64,000 bases of DNA from Lewinellaceae bacterium (GTDB lineage Bacteria > Bacteroidota > Bacteroidia > Chitinophagales > Saprospiraceae): positions 1,798,001 through 1,862,000 of the forward strand of contig JACJXW010000004.1 in assembly GCA_020636405.1 (NCBI GenBank), read 5' to 3'. Position numbers and translations under genes: made by a program. Shown in pieces: positions 24,944 to 32,638 of the stretch; the stretch's first letter is position 1, and every line of letters starts with the position of its first letter. The notes below the pieces were generated by a model. That model worked only from the letters and a program-made list of their open reading frames with translations, was not told the origin of the DNA and did not search any database.

Positions 24944-26773
24944 CTATCCTAGCCCTTCCAACGCTCCTCCCTTGGCGAACATCCTGTCCACTTTTTCCTT
25001 TACCTTTTTATCCTCGATCAAAGGCGGGGCATGATGGGGTTTGATGCGTGCGTCGATGATGACAGACCCGTGGCAGCCCCAGTGTTTATGTTCGATGAAA
25101 GCCTTTACCCCGTGTATGTCATGAGAAGGGTTGGCGCGGGTAAAGGTTGTCCAGAGAAAATTATTGAGCGTTGCGCTCAGAAAGCGGCTGTCGTCACAAA
25201 GGACGATCAGGGGGATGCTCTTCATTTGGAAGCGCTCCAGGTCTTTGGCGAGCAGCTCAGCGTCTTTGTAGGAACTCTCATCGATAAAGGCAGGCCCTTC
25301 AATGGCCAGTATCCCCGGCTGTGCGAAGTGCGGGTTGTGAAAGCCTTCCGGCAGGCTGAACCCATCCGGCAGTTCTGCGGTCAGGTCCCGTTTTTTGTCT
25401 CCGCAGCAGGCCACGACCACCTTCGAGCCGGCATTCCAGCCGGAGCCGGAATAATCGAGCGTATCGATGGTGGTTTTGGTCTGGAAATGGAGGTCCCGTT
25501 CCCAGTCCACCCGTTCCAGTACATGACGGAAGAAGCCCGCAATATCATGGGTGTTCAGCCCAGGACTGTCTCCCTGCGCAGCGATAAAAAGGAACTTGGC
25601 CAGGGAGGTCTGTCCCGATCCGAGGATGCGATTGGCCTGAGTGAGGATCTCCTCCGGCTTCCGCTCCCGAAAGGGCATGTATCGTTCGCTGCCGATGGCC
25701 AGCAGGAGGGGATGTACGCCGGCGGCATCGACCGCGTTGATCTCTACGATGCCCGGGAATTCCTGTGGGGTCAGCAGTTTGACCAACTCATGAATGAGAT
25801 AGCCGAAGCTGGAGTCTTCCTGCGGTGGGCGGCCCACTACGGTGAAGTGCCAGACGGCGTCCCGGCGGTGGTAGACATTTTCCACTTCCATGACAGGAAA
25901 GTCGTGCTGCAGGCTGTAGTAGCCCAGGTGGTCGCCGAAGGGCCCTTCAGGTTTTTTTTCCCCTTTGCGGATGATACCCGTGATCACGAAATCGGCATCG
26001 GCGGATAACAGATGGCCCTGGTGCCACAGGTAGCGAAAGCGGCGCCCGCCCAGCATGCCGGCGAAAGTCAGCTCGGAAAGGCCCTCCGGCATGGGCATGA
26101 TGGCCGCAAAGGCATGGGAAGGCGGCCCACCCACGAAGATAGAAGCCCGGAAAGGCTCGTCGCTTTCATTGTACAAGGTATGATGCACGCCAATGCCCCG
26201 GTGGATCTGGTAGTGCATGCCCACCTCCCGGTCTTGTACATATTCATTGCCGGACAGCTGTATGCGGTACATACCCAGGTTGGATTGCATGATGTTGCGG
26301 CTGCCAGGCGGCAGGGTCAGCACTTGCGGCAGGGTAACGAAAGCGCCGCCATCCATTGGCCAGGACTTAACTTGTGGCAACTGGCCTACCGTTGTTCTGC
26401 CGTGCAATATGGGCGCGCCGAACCGCTTGCGCACGGGCAGGGCCGAAAGAGCGGTGAAGGGCGCCGAGGTATAACGAAAGGGCCTTTTAAAAAAGTTGGC
26501 CGGGTCGGCTTTGAGCTCGATCACCTTCTGCACCCTCTTCATGGTGTGGCGAAAGAGAAATTCCGTCCGTTCAACGGTGCCATATAGGTTGGAAAGTGCA
26601 GGGAAGGGGCTTCCCTTGACCCGCTCGAAGAAAAGGGCAGGCCCTTGTGCTTCGTAGACCCGCCGGTGGATCTCCGCCATCTCCAGGTTGGGGTCCACTT
26701 CCATTTTTATTCTTGCCAGTTTGCCGTTCAGCTCCAGGTCTCGAACGGCCGCCATCATGCTGTGGTAGGCCAT
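24944..26773 (-). CDS. UbiD family decarboxylase (prenylated-FMN dependent)
   Basis: 609 residues. Hallmarks include YRIQLSGNEYVQDREVGMHYQ (about 169-188), RHxGVHHTLYN-type sequence, the active-site run EGPFGDHLGYYS, and C-terminal SSYKDAELLAKDL and RFLSATLNNFLWTTFTR. UbiD enzymes use prenylated FMN made by UbiX to decarboxylate aromatic or unsaturated acids, commonly in ubiquinone or menaquinone-related routes. The length and sequence fit the Bacteroidota group often labelled menaquinone-pathway decarboxylase, but the substrate is not certain. Its upstream region is an octamer microsatellite. Confidence 0.88.
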   Translation of the reverse strand: MAYHSMMAAVRDLELNGKLARIKMEVDPNLEMAEIHRRVYEAQGPALFFERVKGSPFPALSNLYGTVERTEFLFRHTMKRVQKVIELKADPANFFKRPFRYTSAPFTALSALPVRKRFGAPILHGRTTVGQLPQVKSWPMDGGAFVTLPQVLTLPPGSRNIMQSNLGMYRIQLSGNEYVQDREVGMHYQIHRGIGVHHTLYNESDEPFRASIFVGGPPSHAFAAIMPMPEGLSELTFAGMLGGRRFRYLWHQGHLLSADADFVITGIIRKGEKKPEGPFGDHLGYYSLQHDFPVMEVENVYHRRDAVWHFTVVGRPPQEDSSFGYLIHELVKLLTPQEFPGIVEINAVDAAGVHPLLLAIGSERYMPFRERKPEEILTQANRILGSGQTSLAKFLFIAAQGDSPGLNTHDIAGFFRHVLERVDWERDLHFQTKTTIDTLDYSGSGWNAGSKVVVACCGDKKRDLTAELPDGFSLPEGFHNPHFAQPGILAIEGPAFIDESSYKDAELLAKDLERFQMKSIPLIVLCDDSRFLSATLNNFLWTTFTRANPSHDIHGVKAFIEHKHWGCHGSVIIDARIKPHHAPPLIEDKKVKEKVDRMFAKGGALEGLG

Positions 26774-26779
26774 AGTATT

Positions 26780-26862
26780 GTGTGAATGTGTGAATGTGTG
26801 AATGTTTGGACGTTTGGATGTTTGGACGTTTGGACGTTTGGATGTTTGGATGTTCGCTGTTC
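26780..26862. repeat. Octamer microsatellite upstream of the UbiD-like gene
   Basis: Three GTGTGAAT words are followed by about seven GTTTGGAC/GTTTGGAT words, all on an 8-nt period. The tract begins only 7 bases upstream of the start codon, so it would lie in the 5' leader or promoter. Confidence 0.85.
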
Positions 26863-26952
26863 AAAACGGGGGCTGTGTATTGGAGTTATTTTTCGATATG
26901 GGCGGGATAGTTCAATTTTCTGTGTCTAAAAATGCCCTTTGATTTTCAGGGA

Positions 26953-26984
26953 TTTGCGAACAGCAAACAGCGAATTGCGAACAG
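26953..26984. repeat. Heptamer repeat GCGAACA
   Basis: Four degenerate 7-nt words (GCGAACA, GCAAACA, GCGAATT, GCGAACA). They are partly complementary to the end of the octamer tract at 26780-26862 (TTCGCTGTTC), giving a loose dyad. Confidence 0.6.
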
Positions 26985-27076
26985 TCCCATATGGGCCTTT
27001 TTACACCACCCCTTTCTCCGTGGCCTCTGTATTTCAAAAATCTCGGCAGACACCCCTTTCTGAACATACGTTATCC

Positions 27077-27148
27077 CTCCCAACGTCCCAACCTCCCAAC
27101 CTCCCAACCTCCCAACCTCTTAACCTCCCAACCTCTTAACCTCCCAAC
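27077..27148. repeat. CCCAACCT octamer microsatellite
   Basis: About nine tandem copies of an 8-nt unit (CTCCCAAC with some CTCTTAAC) lie between the UbiD-like upstream region and the 3' end of the hydroxyproline dehydratase gene. No coding sequence is present. Confidence 0.9.
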
Positions 27149-27187
27149 AAAGATACCCTTCTAAAGTTGGTAAGAAAAATGTCAGGA

Positions 27188-28246
27188 TTACCGCAAGAAA
27201 AACCCGTTGCGGAACGGATCTTCCGGATCGATGAGGAATTCATGCTGGCCGGTAATGAAAGCCGTGCCCTCAACACAGGGGATAATTGCCCGGAAAGGCC
27301 CGTAATCTATTTCCCGAACAATAGAACTCTTGAATACGCTGCCGGTTATGCTCTCCACGGTCATTGTTTCCCCGATGGCGATCTCTCCCCGGGCGTAATG
27401 GATGGGCAGCCGCCCGGAGACACCCGAGCCGGTGGGGCTGCGATCGACTTCCCCTTCGGCGAAGACGCATACATTGCGGCTGCCGATGCCCGCACTAACC
27501 GGGCCGCCGATGAATATCGTCCCATACAGGAAGCTGAGGTCCTCTTCAAAGGGGTGTTCGACGGGCTGAGGGGAGGCCATTACCGCCCGTTTGACCTGCA
27601 TGCCGGCCTGTATAATGCGGCTGTAGTTGGCAGGGACAAGTTCCAGCCCGATCTGCCTGGCGTCCACATAGGCATAGAAAGCGCCGCCATAGGCGAGGTC
27701 GTATCGGACGGGGCCCAGCCCTGGAACATCTGCCTGCAGGCCCAGGCCCACAACAAAGGACGGGACACCGTGGAAGTAGGCCCCCTGTATCTTCCCGTTT
27801 TCTATTTTTACAAAGGCCCTCAGCCGCCCACAGGGTGCGTCAATTACTACCGGTGTTTCCGGCTCCTGCCGTACCACCCAGCCCATTTGTACGGCGAGGA
27901 TGGCGATGGCAATGGTGGCGTGCCCACACATAGTACTGTAGCCTTCATTGTGCATAAACAGAATACCGAAGTCCGCCTTTTCATCGTTGGGAGGCAGAAG
28001 CAGGCAACCGTACATGTCGGCATGGCCACGAGGCTCGTGCATGAGGGCGCGCCGCAATTGGTCGTGATTCGCGCGTACGTATCGGCGGTATTCCAGCACA
28101 TTTCTGCCCTGCAGAGCGGGGAACCCGTCTAGGATTACCCGTAGGGGCTCGCCTCCGGTGTGCAGGTCAATGGTGCGGATGCGGAGCCAATCAGCGGGCA
28201 GAGAAAAGGAGTTTATTTGTTGGATGCGTTGATATGTGGTGAGCAT
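27188..28246 (-). CDS. Trans-3-hydroxy-L-proline dehydratase (proline racemase superfamily)
   Basis: 352 residues. The first catalytic cysteine is Cys107 in YSTMCGHATIAIA. The second catalytic position, Cys in proline racemases and 4-hydroxyproline epimerases (RSPCGTG), is Thr272 here (DRSPTGSGVSGRL). A Cys/Thr pair is the mark of trans-3-hydroxy-L-proline dehydratases such as human L3HYPDH. It would remove water from trans-3-hydroxy-L-proline to give pyrroline-2-carboxylate. No other hydroxyproline gene is adjacent. It ends 36 bases before the esterase gene's 3' side and may share its transcript. Confidence 0.88.
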   Translation of the reverse strand: MLTTYQRIQQINSFSLPADWLRIRTIDLHTGGEPLRVILDGFPALQGRNVLEYRRYVRANHDQLRRALMHEPRGHADMYGCLLLPPNDEKADFGILFMHNEGYSTMCGHATIAIAILAVQMGWVVRQEPETPVVIDAPCGRLRAFVKIENGKIQGAYFHGVPSFVVGLGLQADVPGLGPVRYDLAYGGAFYAYVDARQIGLELVPANYSRIIQAGMQVKRAVMASPQPVEHPFEEDLSFLYGTIFIGGPVSAGIGSRNVCVFAEGEVDRSPTGSGVSGRLPIHYARGEIAIGETMTVESITGSVFKSSIVREIDYGPFRAIIPCVEGTAFITGQHEFLIDPEDPFRNGFFLR

Positions 28247-28282
28247 GTTTTGGCCGTGTAAAAGGGTAAATACATGGGCAGC

Positions 28283-29410
28283 TTATCTCTTTACCACCCT
28301 GAACACCTGCCGTCCATCCGCTGCGACTGCCTCTACAAAGTAGATCCCCGGATGCCAGGTGGAAAGGTCCAGCGTGGTGGCGCCGGAAATTTGCTCCTGT
28401 TGGATAGCCTGGCCGACGGCATTATAAACCGTTGTCAGTACAGGTGTGTAGCGGGGTTCCAACTGAAGGAAGCCCGTAGCGGGATTGGGGTAGAGCCTCA
28501 GGAGCGGTTCGGATGCCGCCACCTCATCCAGGGAAGATATTTCGCTCAAGGTAAACCGGCTAAAGAAACGCCAGATCTCAACGCTGGCGTTGATATCCTG
28601 GTTGGTGGCGCCAAGGTTGAAGATGGTGCCGGGCCAGGTGTGCCCCCCGCCTGTGACCCGCAGTAAGGAAACCTGGTGCCCGTTTTCGCAGTCGTTGTAA
28701 TCGAACCGGGTTACGGTGGAGCCATCGCCTGTGTCTACATCTGGCAGGGCCTGGCTGGCCGGGTTGGGGTTGCAGGTATTGTTGGTGGCCCAGTACTGGA
28801 CAACAGTATCGATGTGAAGGCTGATCCCGGGTTCACCTTCGTACGGCACTACATCATCAGCGGTGCCGTGGATTTCCATGACCGGCACTGCTCTGCCGGG
28901 GTTACAGCTTCCAAAATAGCTGGGGACCATGCTGCCCGTTACCGATGCGATGGCGGCTATCCTGTGGTTGAGTTCGCAGGCCAGCCGGTAGCTCATGAAA
29001 CCGCCGTTGGACATGCCGCAGGAATATATGCGCTGAGGATCAATGTCGTAGTTGGCCGATAATTCGTCGATGAGCGCGCTGATGAAGCCGACATCATCGG
29101 CAGTGCTGCCGAATTCCCAGCCAACGTTCCAGGCGTTGCTCCGGCCATTGGGATAGCAAACAAAAAAGCCGGCGGTATCGGCTACCATATTCATCCCGGA
29201 GTAAAATTCCTGCTGGTTGGCATTGGAACCGAAGCCGTGCAGGTTGAAGACCAGGGGAAGCGCCGCCCCGCCAGTCGTGTTAGCGGGAGGGATGAACAAA
29301 CGGTAGCTCCTTTCCACCCCGTCGTGGGTGAGGGTCCCGGTAACGATATCCTGCCCCGTCGACAGCAATGGAAGCCAAAGGAGGGCAAATGAAAGGTGAA
29401 TGTATTTCAT
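28283..29410 (-). CDS. Secreted PHB-depolymerase/feruloyl-esterase-like hydrolase with T9SS type A sorting domain
   Basis: 375 residues. Signal peptide MKYIHLSFALLWLPLLSTG, then an alpha/beta-hydrolase of the LpqC/PHB depolymerase type: oxyanion segment NLHGFGSNANQQEF, nucleophile Ser134 in CGMSNGGFMS and a catalytic His in GGGHTWPG. From about 305 a sorting domain follows (LYPNPATGFLQLE, GIYFVEAVAADG, ending VVKR), which directs export through the type IX system. It probably cleaves ester bonds in polysaccharides or polyesters outside the cell. The upstream region has a -7 element and a 15-bp periodic array of operator-like sites. Confidence 0.92.
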   Translation of the reverse strand: MKYIHLSFALLWLPLLSTGQDIVTGTLTHDGVERSYRLFIPPANTTGGAALPLVFNLHGFGSNANQQEFYSGMNMVADTAGFFVCYPNGRSNAWNVGWEFGSTADDVGFISALIDELSANYDIDPQRIYSCGMSNGGFMSYRLACELNHRIAAIASVTGSMVPSYFGSCNPGRAVPVMEIHGTADDVVPYEGEPGISLHIDTVVQYWATNNTCNPNPASQALPDVDTGDGSTVTRFDYNDCENGHQVSLLRVTGGGHTWPGTIFNLGATNQDINASVEIWRFFSRFTLSEISSLDEVAASEPLLRLYPNPATGFLQLEPRYTPVLTTVYNAVGQAIQQEQISGATTLDLSTWHPGIYFVEAVAADGRQVFRVVKR

Positions 29411-29463
29411 AGGTTCTGATTAGTTTTAAAATGTTGCCAAAAGTTTCCCTGAATAGATCGTTG

Positions 29464-29546
29464 CAAAAATAATGATAACAAAAGTAATCGTTATGTTTGT
29501 AATCATTACTTTTATAATCATTATAAAGTAACGACTATAACGTAAT
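29464..29546 (-). promoter_or_regulatory. Esterase promoter with 15-bp periodic TAATCRTTA sites
   Basis: The minus strand has TATTTTTG (29471-29464), an exact -7 element, about 55 bases before the esterase ATG, but no -33 TTG. Instead, 9-mers TAATCGTTA (29485), TAATCATTA (29500) and TAATCATTA (29515) stand exactly 15 bases apart, with weaker forms TAATGATAA at 29470, TAACGACTA at 29529 and TAACGTAAT at 29538. The layout suggests a regulator binding in series upstream of the -7 element. Confidence 0.5.
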
Positions 29547-29644
29547 GTTTATAAAAGTAAAGAATAATTTCGGGGTTGCTTTCCTTTGCCACAAGCCTCC
29601 TGTAATTTGGTGCCGGCCATTGCTCTAATCAATTCGAATATGTT

Positions 29645-29800
29645 ATGAAAGCAGCCACCATACGAGAACTCAAACAAGCCATGGACAACCTTTCGGCCGG
29701 CGAACTGGTTGAACTCTGCCTTCGGTTGGCCCGCTTCAAAAAGGAAAACAAAGAGCTGCTGACTTATCTGTTGTTTGAGCTTCCCTCAGATGGTGGGTAG
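29645..29800 (+). CDS. Short 51-residue protein, possibly a truncated gene remnant
   Basis: ATG at 29645 to TAG at 29800. The product begins MKAATIRELKQAMDNL and contains LARFKKENKELLTYLLFE before ending LPSDGG. I recall the N-terminal half as that of a longer (roughly 150-200 residue) Bacteroidota hypothetical family, with the sequence breaking off just after LLFE. It may therefore be a 3'-truncated copy; the downstream 50 bases show no continuation in another frame. Function unknown. Confidence 0.5.
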   Translation: MKAATIRELKQAMDNLSAGELVELCLRLARFKKENKELLTYLLFELPSDGG

Positions 29801-29848
29801 TTGATCAAAAGCCTCAGCAAATGGGGTATGACGGCGCCCAACGGCCCT

Positions 29849-30247
29849 TTAATCCGTTTCCTGGATAGATTTGAGATAGGCCGCCAGTTCTGCTATGTTT
29901 TCCTTAATGCCTTCAGGTGAATCCAAATTTCGGAAGGTATATCCCCAAACCGGCATATCGCTGGTGCCATGCACCCGTACTGTTTTTCGCCCATCTATGA
30001 TCCGGTAGATCTCCTTTTCCGGGAAAAAGCCGTTTCTCCTGCTGGCTATCTTCGTAAGGTCGGCAGGGGGTAATACCAGGTATTGCGCCACCGGGCCATT
30101 TCCTTTTGCAGTTTCACCATGGCACGACTGGCAGTAGGTTCGGTAGAGCTGTTTTCCGGCAGCAGCCTTTTCCGTCTGTGCCTGGCTCAAGGCGGCAAGA
30201 GAACACAAGAGGAAAAAAGCGGATAAAGCGGCCTTGTTTTTTTTCAT
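29849..30247 (-). CDS. Small periplasmic monohaem cytochrome c
   Basis: 132 residues with signal peptide MKKNKAALSAFFLLCSLAALSQA. One haem-binding motif CQSCH (39-43) and a probable axial Met98 in SDMPVWG. The arrangement is that of small class I cytochromes of the cbb3-subunit/CccA type. It would carry electrons in the periplasm, perhaps between the alternative complex III and an oxidase encoded further along in this window, or serve a partner elsewhere. It is transcribed alone. Confidence 0.9.
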   Translation of the reverse strand: MKKNKAALSAFFLLCSLAALSQAQTEKAAAGKQLYRTYCQSCHGETAKGNGPVAQYLVLPPADLTKIASRRNGFFPEKEIYRIIDGRKTVRVHGTSDMPVWGYTFRNLDSPEGIKENIAELAAYLKSIQETD

Positions 30248-30404
30248 AGTGGTCTTTTTGCCCTGAAGATAAGGATTTGGCCGGTTAGCGTTTATTCAAA
30301 ATTCAATCAATGGGCTCCCCGCTACCAAGTAGCGAGGTAAATTTTATCCTGCACTGTGTTCTAGCTTTCCCCGCCTGCGCTCGGACGAGGTTTTTGTACT
30401 TTGC

Positions 30405-30439
30405 AAGAAAAGAAAAGGCAGCCCAATCCCGGGCCGCCT
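30405..30439 (-). terminator. Probable terminator after the Hsp20 gene
   Basis: On the minus strand AGGC-x-GCCC pairs with GGGC-x-GCCT with one mismatch, followed by TTTTCTTTTC. It lies about 30 bases past the Hsp20 stop codon. Confidence 0.5.
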
Positions 30440-30467
30440 CTTCACATATCATGAAAACCCGTTAATT

Positions 30468-30902
30468 CTAAGCTACATCCACCCCTCTTCTTTGCGTCAC
30501 CTGATCCGGGTACTTGGGTAAGGTGGCCCTCAGGACGCCTTCGGCATATGCCGCCTTGATATTATCCAGGTCGATCTTCTCGTTGAGGCTGAAACTACGC
30601 TCCTGTCCGCGGGGGCGGTACTCCCGGCGGAGCCAGTGCCCCAGTTCCACTTCTTCTTCTTTGGAAGCAGCGATCGATATGGTGAGGGTACGGCCGACAA
30701 GTTCAAGCTGAAAGTCCTCCCTGCTCAATTCGGGTGCGAACAGGTACAGTTCGTAACGGTCGTCCAGCTCGCGTACGTTGACGGGAAAAGAGGCCAATGC
30801 GGCGCTGAAGTGCCGGCCATAGGGATGATGGTGGCCGTGCCAGTGGTGGCGGCCTCGGGAATGAGATCTTCTTTTACACATAATCAATGAAGTTTTCGAC
30901 AC
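30468..30902 (-). CDS. Hsp20/alpha-crystallin small heat-shock protein with His-rich N-terminus
   Basis: 144 residues; an internal ATG at 30881 (MCKRRSHS) is an alternative start. The N-terminal 30 residues are rich in His and Arg (HHWHGHHHPYG). The alpha-crystallin domain spans about 40-135: VNVRELDDRYELYLFAPELSREDF, LTISIAASKEEE, and the terminal strand region AYAEGVLRATLPKYP. The C-terminal IxI-type anchor is not evident. It is an ATP-independent holdase for unfolding proteins. It follows a small membrane protein by 12 bases, downstream of an ECF sigma factor gene. Confidence 0.9.
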   Translation of the reverse strand: MSKTSLIMCKRRSHSRGRHHWHGHHHPYGRHFSAALASFPVNVRELDDRYELYLFAPELSREDFQLELVGRTLTISIAASKEEEVELGHWLRREYRPRGQERSFSLNEKIDLDNIKAAYAEGVLRATLPKYPDQVTQRRGVDVA

Positions 30903-30914
30903 ACTTAAAAATGG

Positions 30915-31190
30915 TTACTCTACGATGATCGTCCGGTAGTCATCCAGCGGCTCGGCCCGGCTGTAGCGGCGGTAGCCCAGCGGCTCATCCCATCCGGCAG
31001 CACGGTGGCCGAAGCGTTGGTAGGAGTTGTAGTAATGTCCGTAGGCTAACCGCCGGCGGATACCGAGCACAATGGCCGCCATCAGGGCCAGCGGGATGAT
31101 GAAGAACATGCCAAAGAACAATACCTTGGCCAACAGGAAAAAGAATACAGCCCCTGCCGCTATGGACAGGACAAATGCAAAGGGTCGCAT
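30915..31190 (-). CDS. Small membrane protein of unknown function
   Basis: 91 residues from the ATG at 31190; the frame is open upstream to 31277 but that part (His/Asn/Gln-rich) lacks any sign of being protein. One long hydrophobic region at about 4-45 (FAFVLSIAAGAVFFFLLAKV) forms one or two helices, followed by a Tyr/Arg-rich soluble tail ending DDYRTIIVE. It is adjacent to the Hsp20 gene and probably in one transcript with it. No family recognised. Confidence 0.6.
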   Translation of the reverse strand: MRPFAFVLSIAAGAVFFFLLAKVLFFGMFFIIPLALMAAIVLGIRRRLAYGHYYNSYQRFGHRAAGWDEPLGYRRYSRAEPLDDYRTIIVE

Positions 31191-31572
31191 GGTTTGGTGG
31201 TTTTGGTTATTCAGATGATTCTGATGATGGAGCTGCCGGGGTGTTATTCCATCTTCTTTCCCGATCAACCCAATCAACTTACATTCAGGAAGACGATCGT
31301 GCTGGAGAAATACTTTAAGTAATCCGCACTTTTTTTTAAAAATTCGAGCCCTTCTTTACTCAGGCAGTTCCCCGCCGGGAGTCTGGAGGAGCCCCTGATT
31401 TTCGAAATGCACGGATTTGCTATTATAGGCCGCCTTCATGAAACAGGTGGGCAAAAGGCCGGTTGAAATAGGCATGTGTCCGAAATATTTCCGGGCGGTG
31501 AACCTGCTCCTCGCCGGCAAACCCGGTTCACTTCCCCTCAGGGAGCAATTCTCCGCTCGAATCGAAAAGAAT
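31191..31572. other. Spacer with no recognised gene
   Basis: About 380 bases between two small membrane protein genes on the minus strand. Open frames here have no start, composition or homology that supports them. No TAnnTTTG element was found on the minus strand, so the downstream pair may depend on an alternative sigma factor or on read-through. Confidence 0.4.
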
Positions 31573-31932
31573 TCATTCGCCCTCACTCTGTCTGCCACAA
31601 CGCTTCCGCCAGGATTCCCGGAACCGGGCCCGTTCCTCCTCGCTCATGTTCATCCATTTTTCGCGCCATTCGCGCCGATTTTTCCAATACGCGGGCGCTC
31701 CCCCTGGGCGCCCGAAGCGGAAACTTCCGAACAGGATGCGGCTGAGCACCAGCAGGCCCAGCGCCTGCCAGTAGGAAAGGGCGCGCGCCGATGTCACCTC
31801 AGGCAGGATGGCGTTCCACAACAACATGACGATCGCTCCCAGAAGAAGGAATGCCGCTACAAAGAACAGGAAGATGATAATCCTTCGGCCCCAGCCGAAA
31901 CCGGATTGGAGATTTTTTGAATGGCTATGCAT
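31573..31932 (-). CDS. Membrane protein coupled to an ECF sigma factor
   Basis: 119 residues. Two hydrophobic helices at about 17-40 and 50-68 (IIIFLFFVAAFLLLGAIVML) are followed by a basic, Trp-rich tail with WREKWMNMSEEERARF and RKRCG. It starts 12 bases after the sigma factor stop, so the two are translationally close. Similar small proteins accompany sigma-70 genes in other Bacteroidota. It could act as a membrane regulator of the sigma factor, but it lacks a recognisable anti-sigma domain. Confidence 0.65.
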   Translation of the reverse strand: MHSHSKNLQSGFGWGRRIIIFLFFVAAFLLLGAIVMLLWNAILPEVTSARALSYWQALGLLVLSRILFGSFRFGRPGGAPAYWKNRREWREKWMNMSEEERARFRESWRKRCGRQSEGE

Positions 31933-31944
31933 GAAACCAATATT

Positions 31945-32568
31945 TTAGTAATTCAGCAATTCTTCATACAAGTCCGCCAGCCGCTGGCGCAGGTGCTGTA
32001 CGGCGTAGCGCTTCCGGGATATCAGGGTTTTAATGTTGACCCCCGTTTTATCGGATATGTCCTGTAGCGTTTCGCCGTCCAGCTCATTCCGGATGAAAAC
32101 ATCGCGTTGTTCCGCCGGCAGTTCCTCCAGGGCGGCGAATAGTTCTTCCCAGAAAAACTGGCGCAGGTGCTCCGTCTCCGGAGTATTGAAATCGGCCAGC
32201 AGGATCTCCTGGAAGGAAGTTTCTCCGTTTTCATCCTCGTAAGCCAGGCCGTCCAGCGATTCCTCCTTCCGTTTCCGGTATCGGTCGGTCACTTTGTTGC
32301 GGGCCACCCGGAAAAGCCAGGCGTTGATATTCTCGATGGCTTCCACGTCGACCAGCCGGCTGAGTTGGAACCAGACTTCCTGCAGAATATCCTCCGCGTC
32401 GGCGTCACTGGCTGTGCGGCCACGGATGAAACCGTACAGCTTTTGGCCATAGCCTCGTATGATTTGCCCCAGCGTTTGATTGCGATCGGCCACTAGCAGT
32501 TGTTTTCTTTGGCCAATAGTGGTGACTTTGACTTGTCCCCGGAAATACGCTATTGTCCAAAGGTTCAT
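31945..32568 (-). CDS. ECF-type RNA polymerase sigma-70 factor
   Basis: 207 residues. Region 2 (about 40-105) has YGFIRGRTASDADAEDILQEVW and INAWLFRVARNKVTDRYRK. Region 4 (about 145-200) has LEELPAEQRDVFIRNELDGETLQDISDKTGVNIKTLISRKRYAVQ, a helix-turn-helix that reads the -35 element. It would redirect RNA polymerase to a stress or envelope regulon. It is followed by a small membrane protein and, after a gap, a membrane protein/Hsp20 pair that may be among its targets (inference). Confidence 0.92.
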   Translation of the reverse strand: MNLWTIAYFRGQVKVTTIGQRKQLLVADRNQTLGQIIRGYGQKLYGFIRGRTASDADAEDILQEVWFQLSRLVDVEAIENINAWLFRVARNKVTDRYRKRKEESLDGLAYEDENGETSFQEILLADFNTPETEHLRQFFWEELFAALEELPAEQRDVFIRNELDGETLQDISDKTGVNIKTLISRKRYAVQHLRQRLADLYEELLNY

Positions 32569-32638
32569 TAATTCTTTCAGGAGGACGAATGAGCAGGGAA
32601 ATTACTTTAAGGAATAGTGTTTTTGTTCATGATCCTGC

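Noticed and set aside
26571..26864. 97-codon frame beginning with NIQTSKRPNIQTSKH-type repeats
   Set aside because: It is a translated octamer microsatellite running into the UbiD-like gene in a different frame.
31356..31598. 80-codon minus-strand frame between two membrane protein genes
   Set aside because: It overlaps the end of the gene at 31573 and has no protein-like composition or motif.
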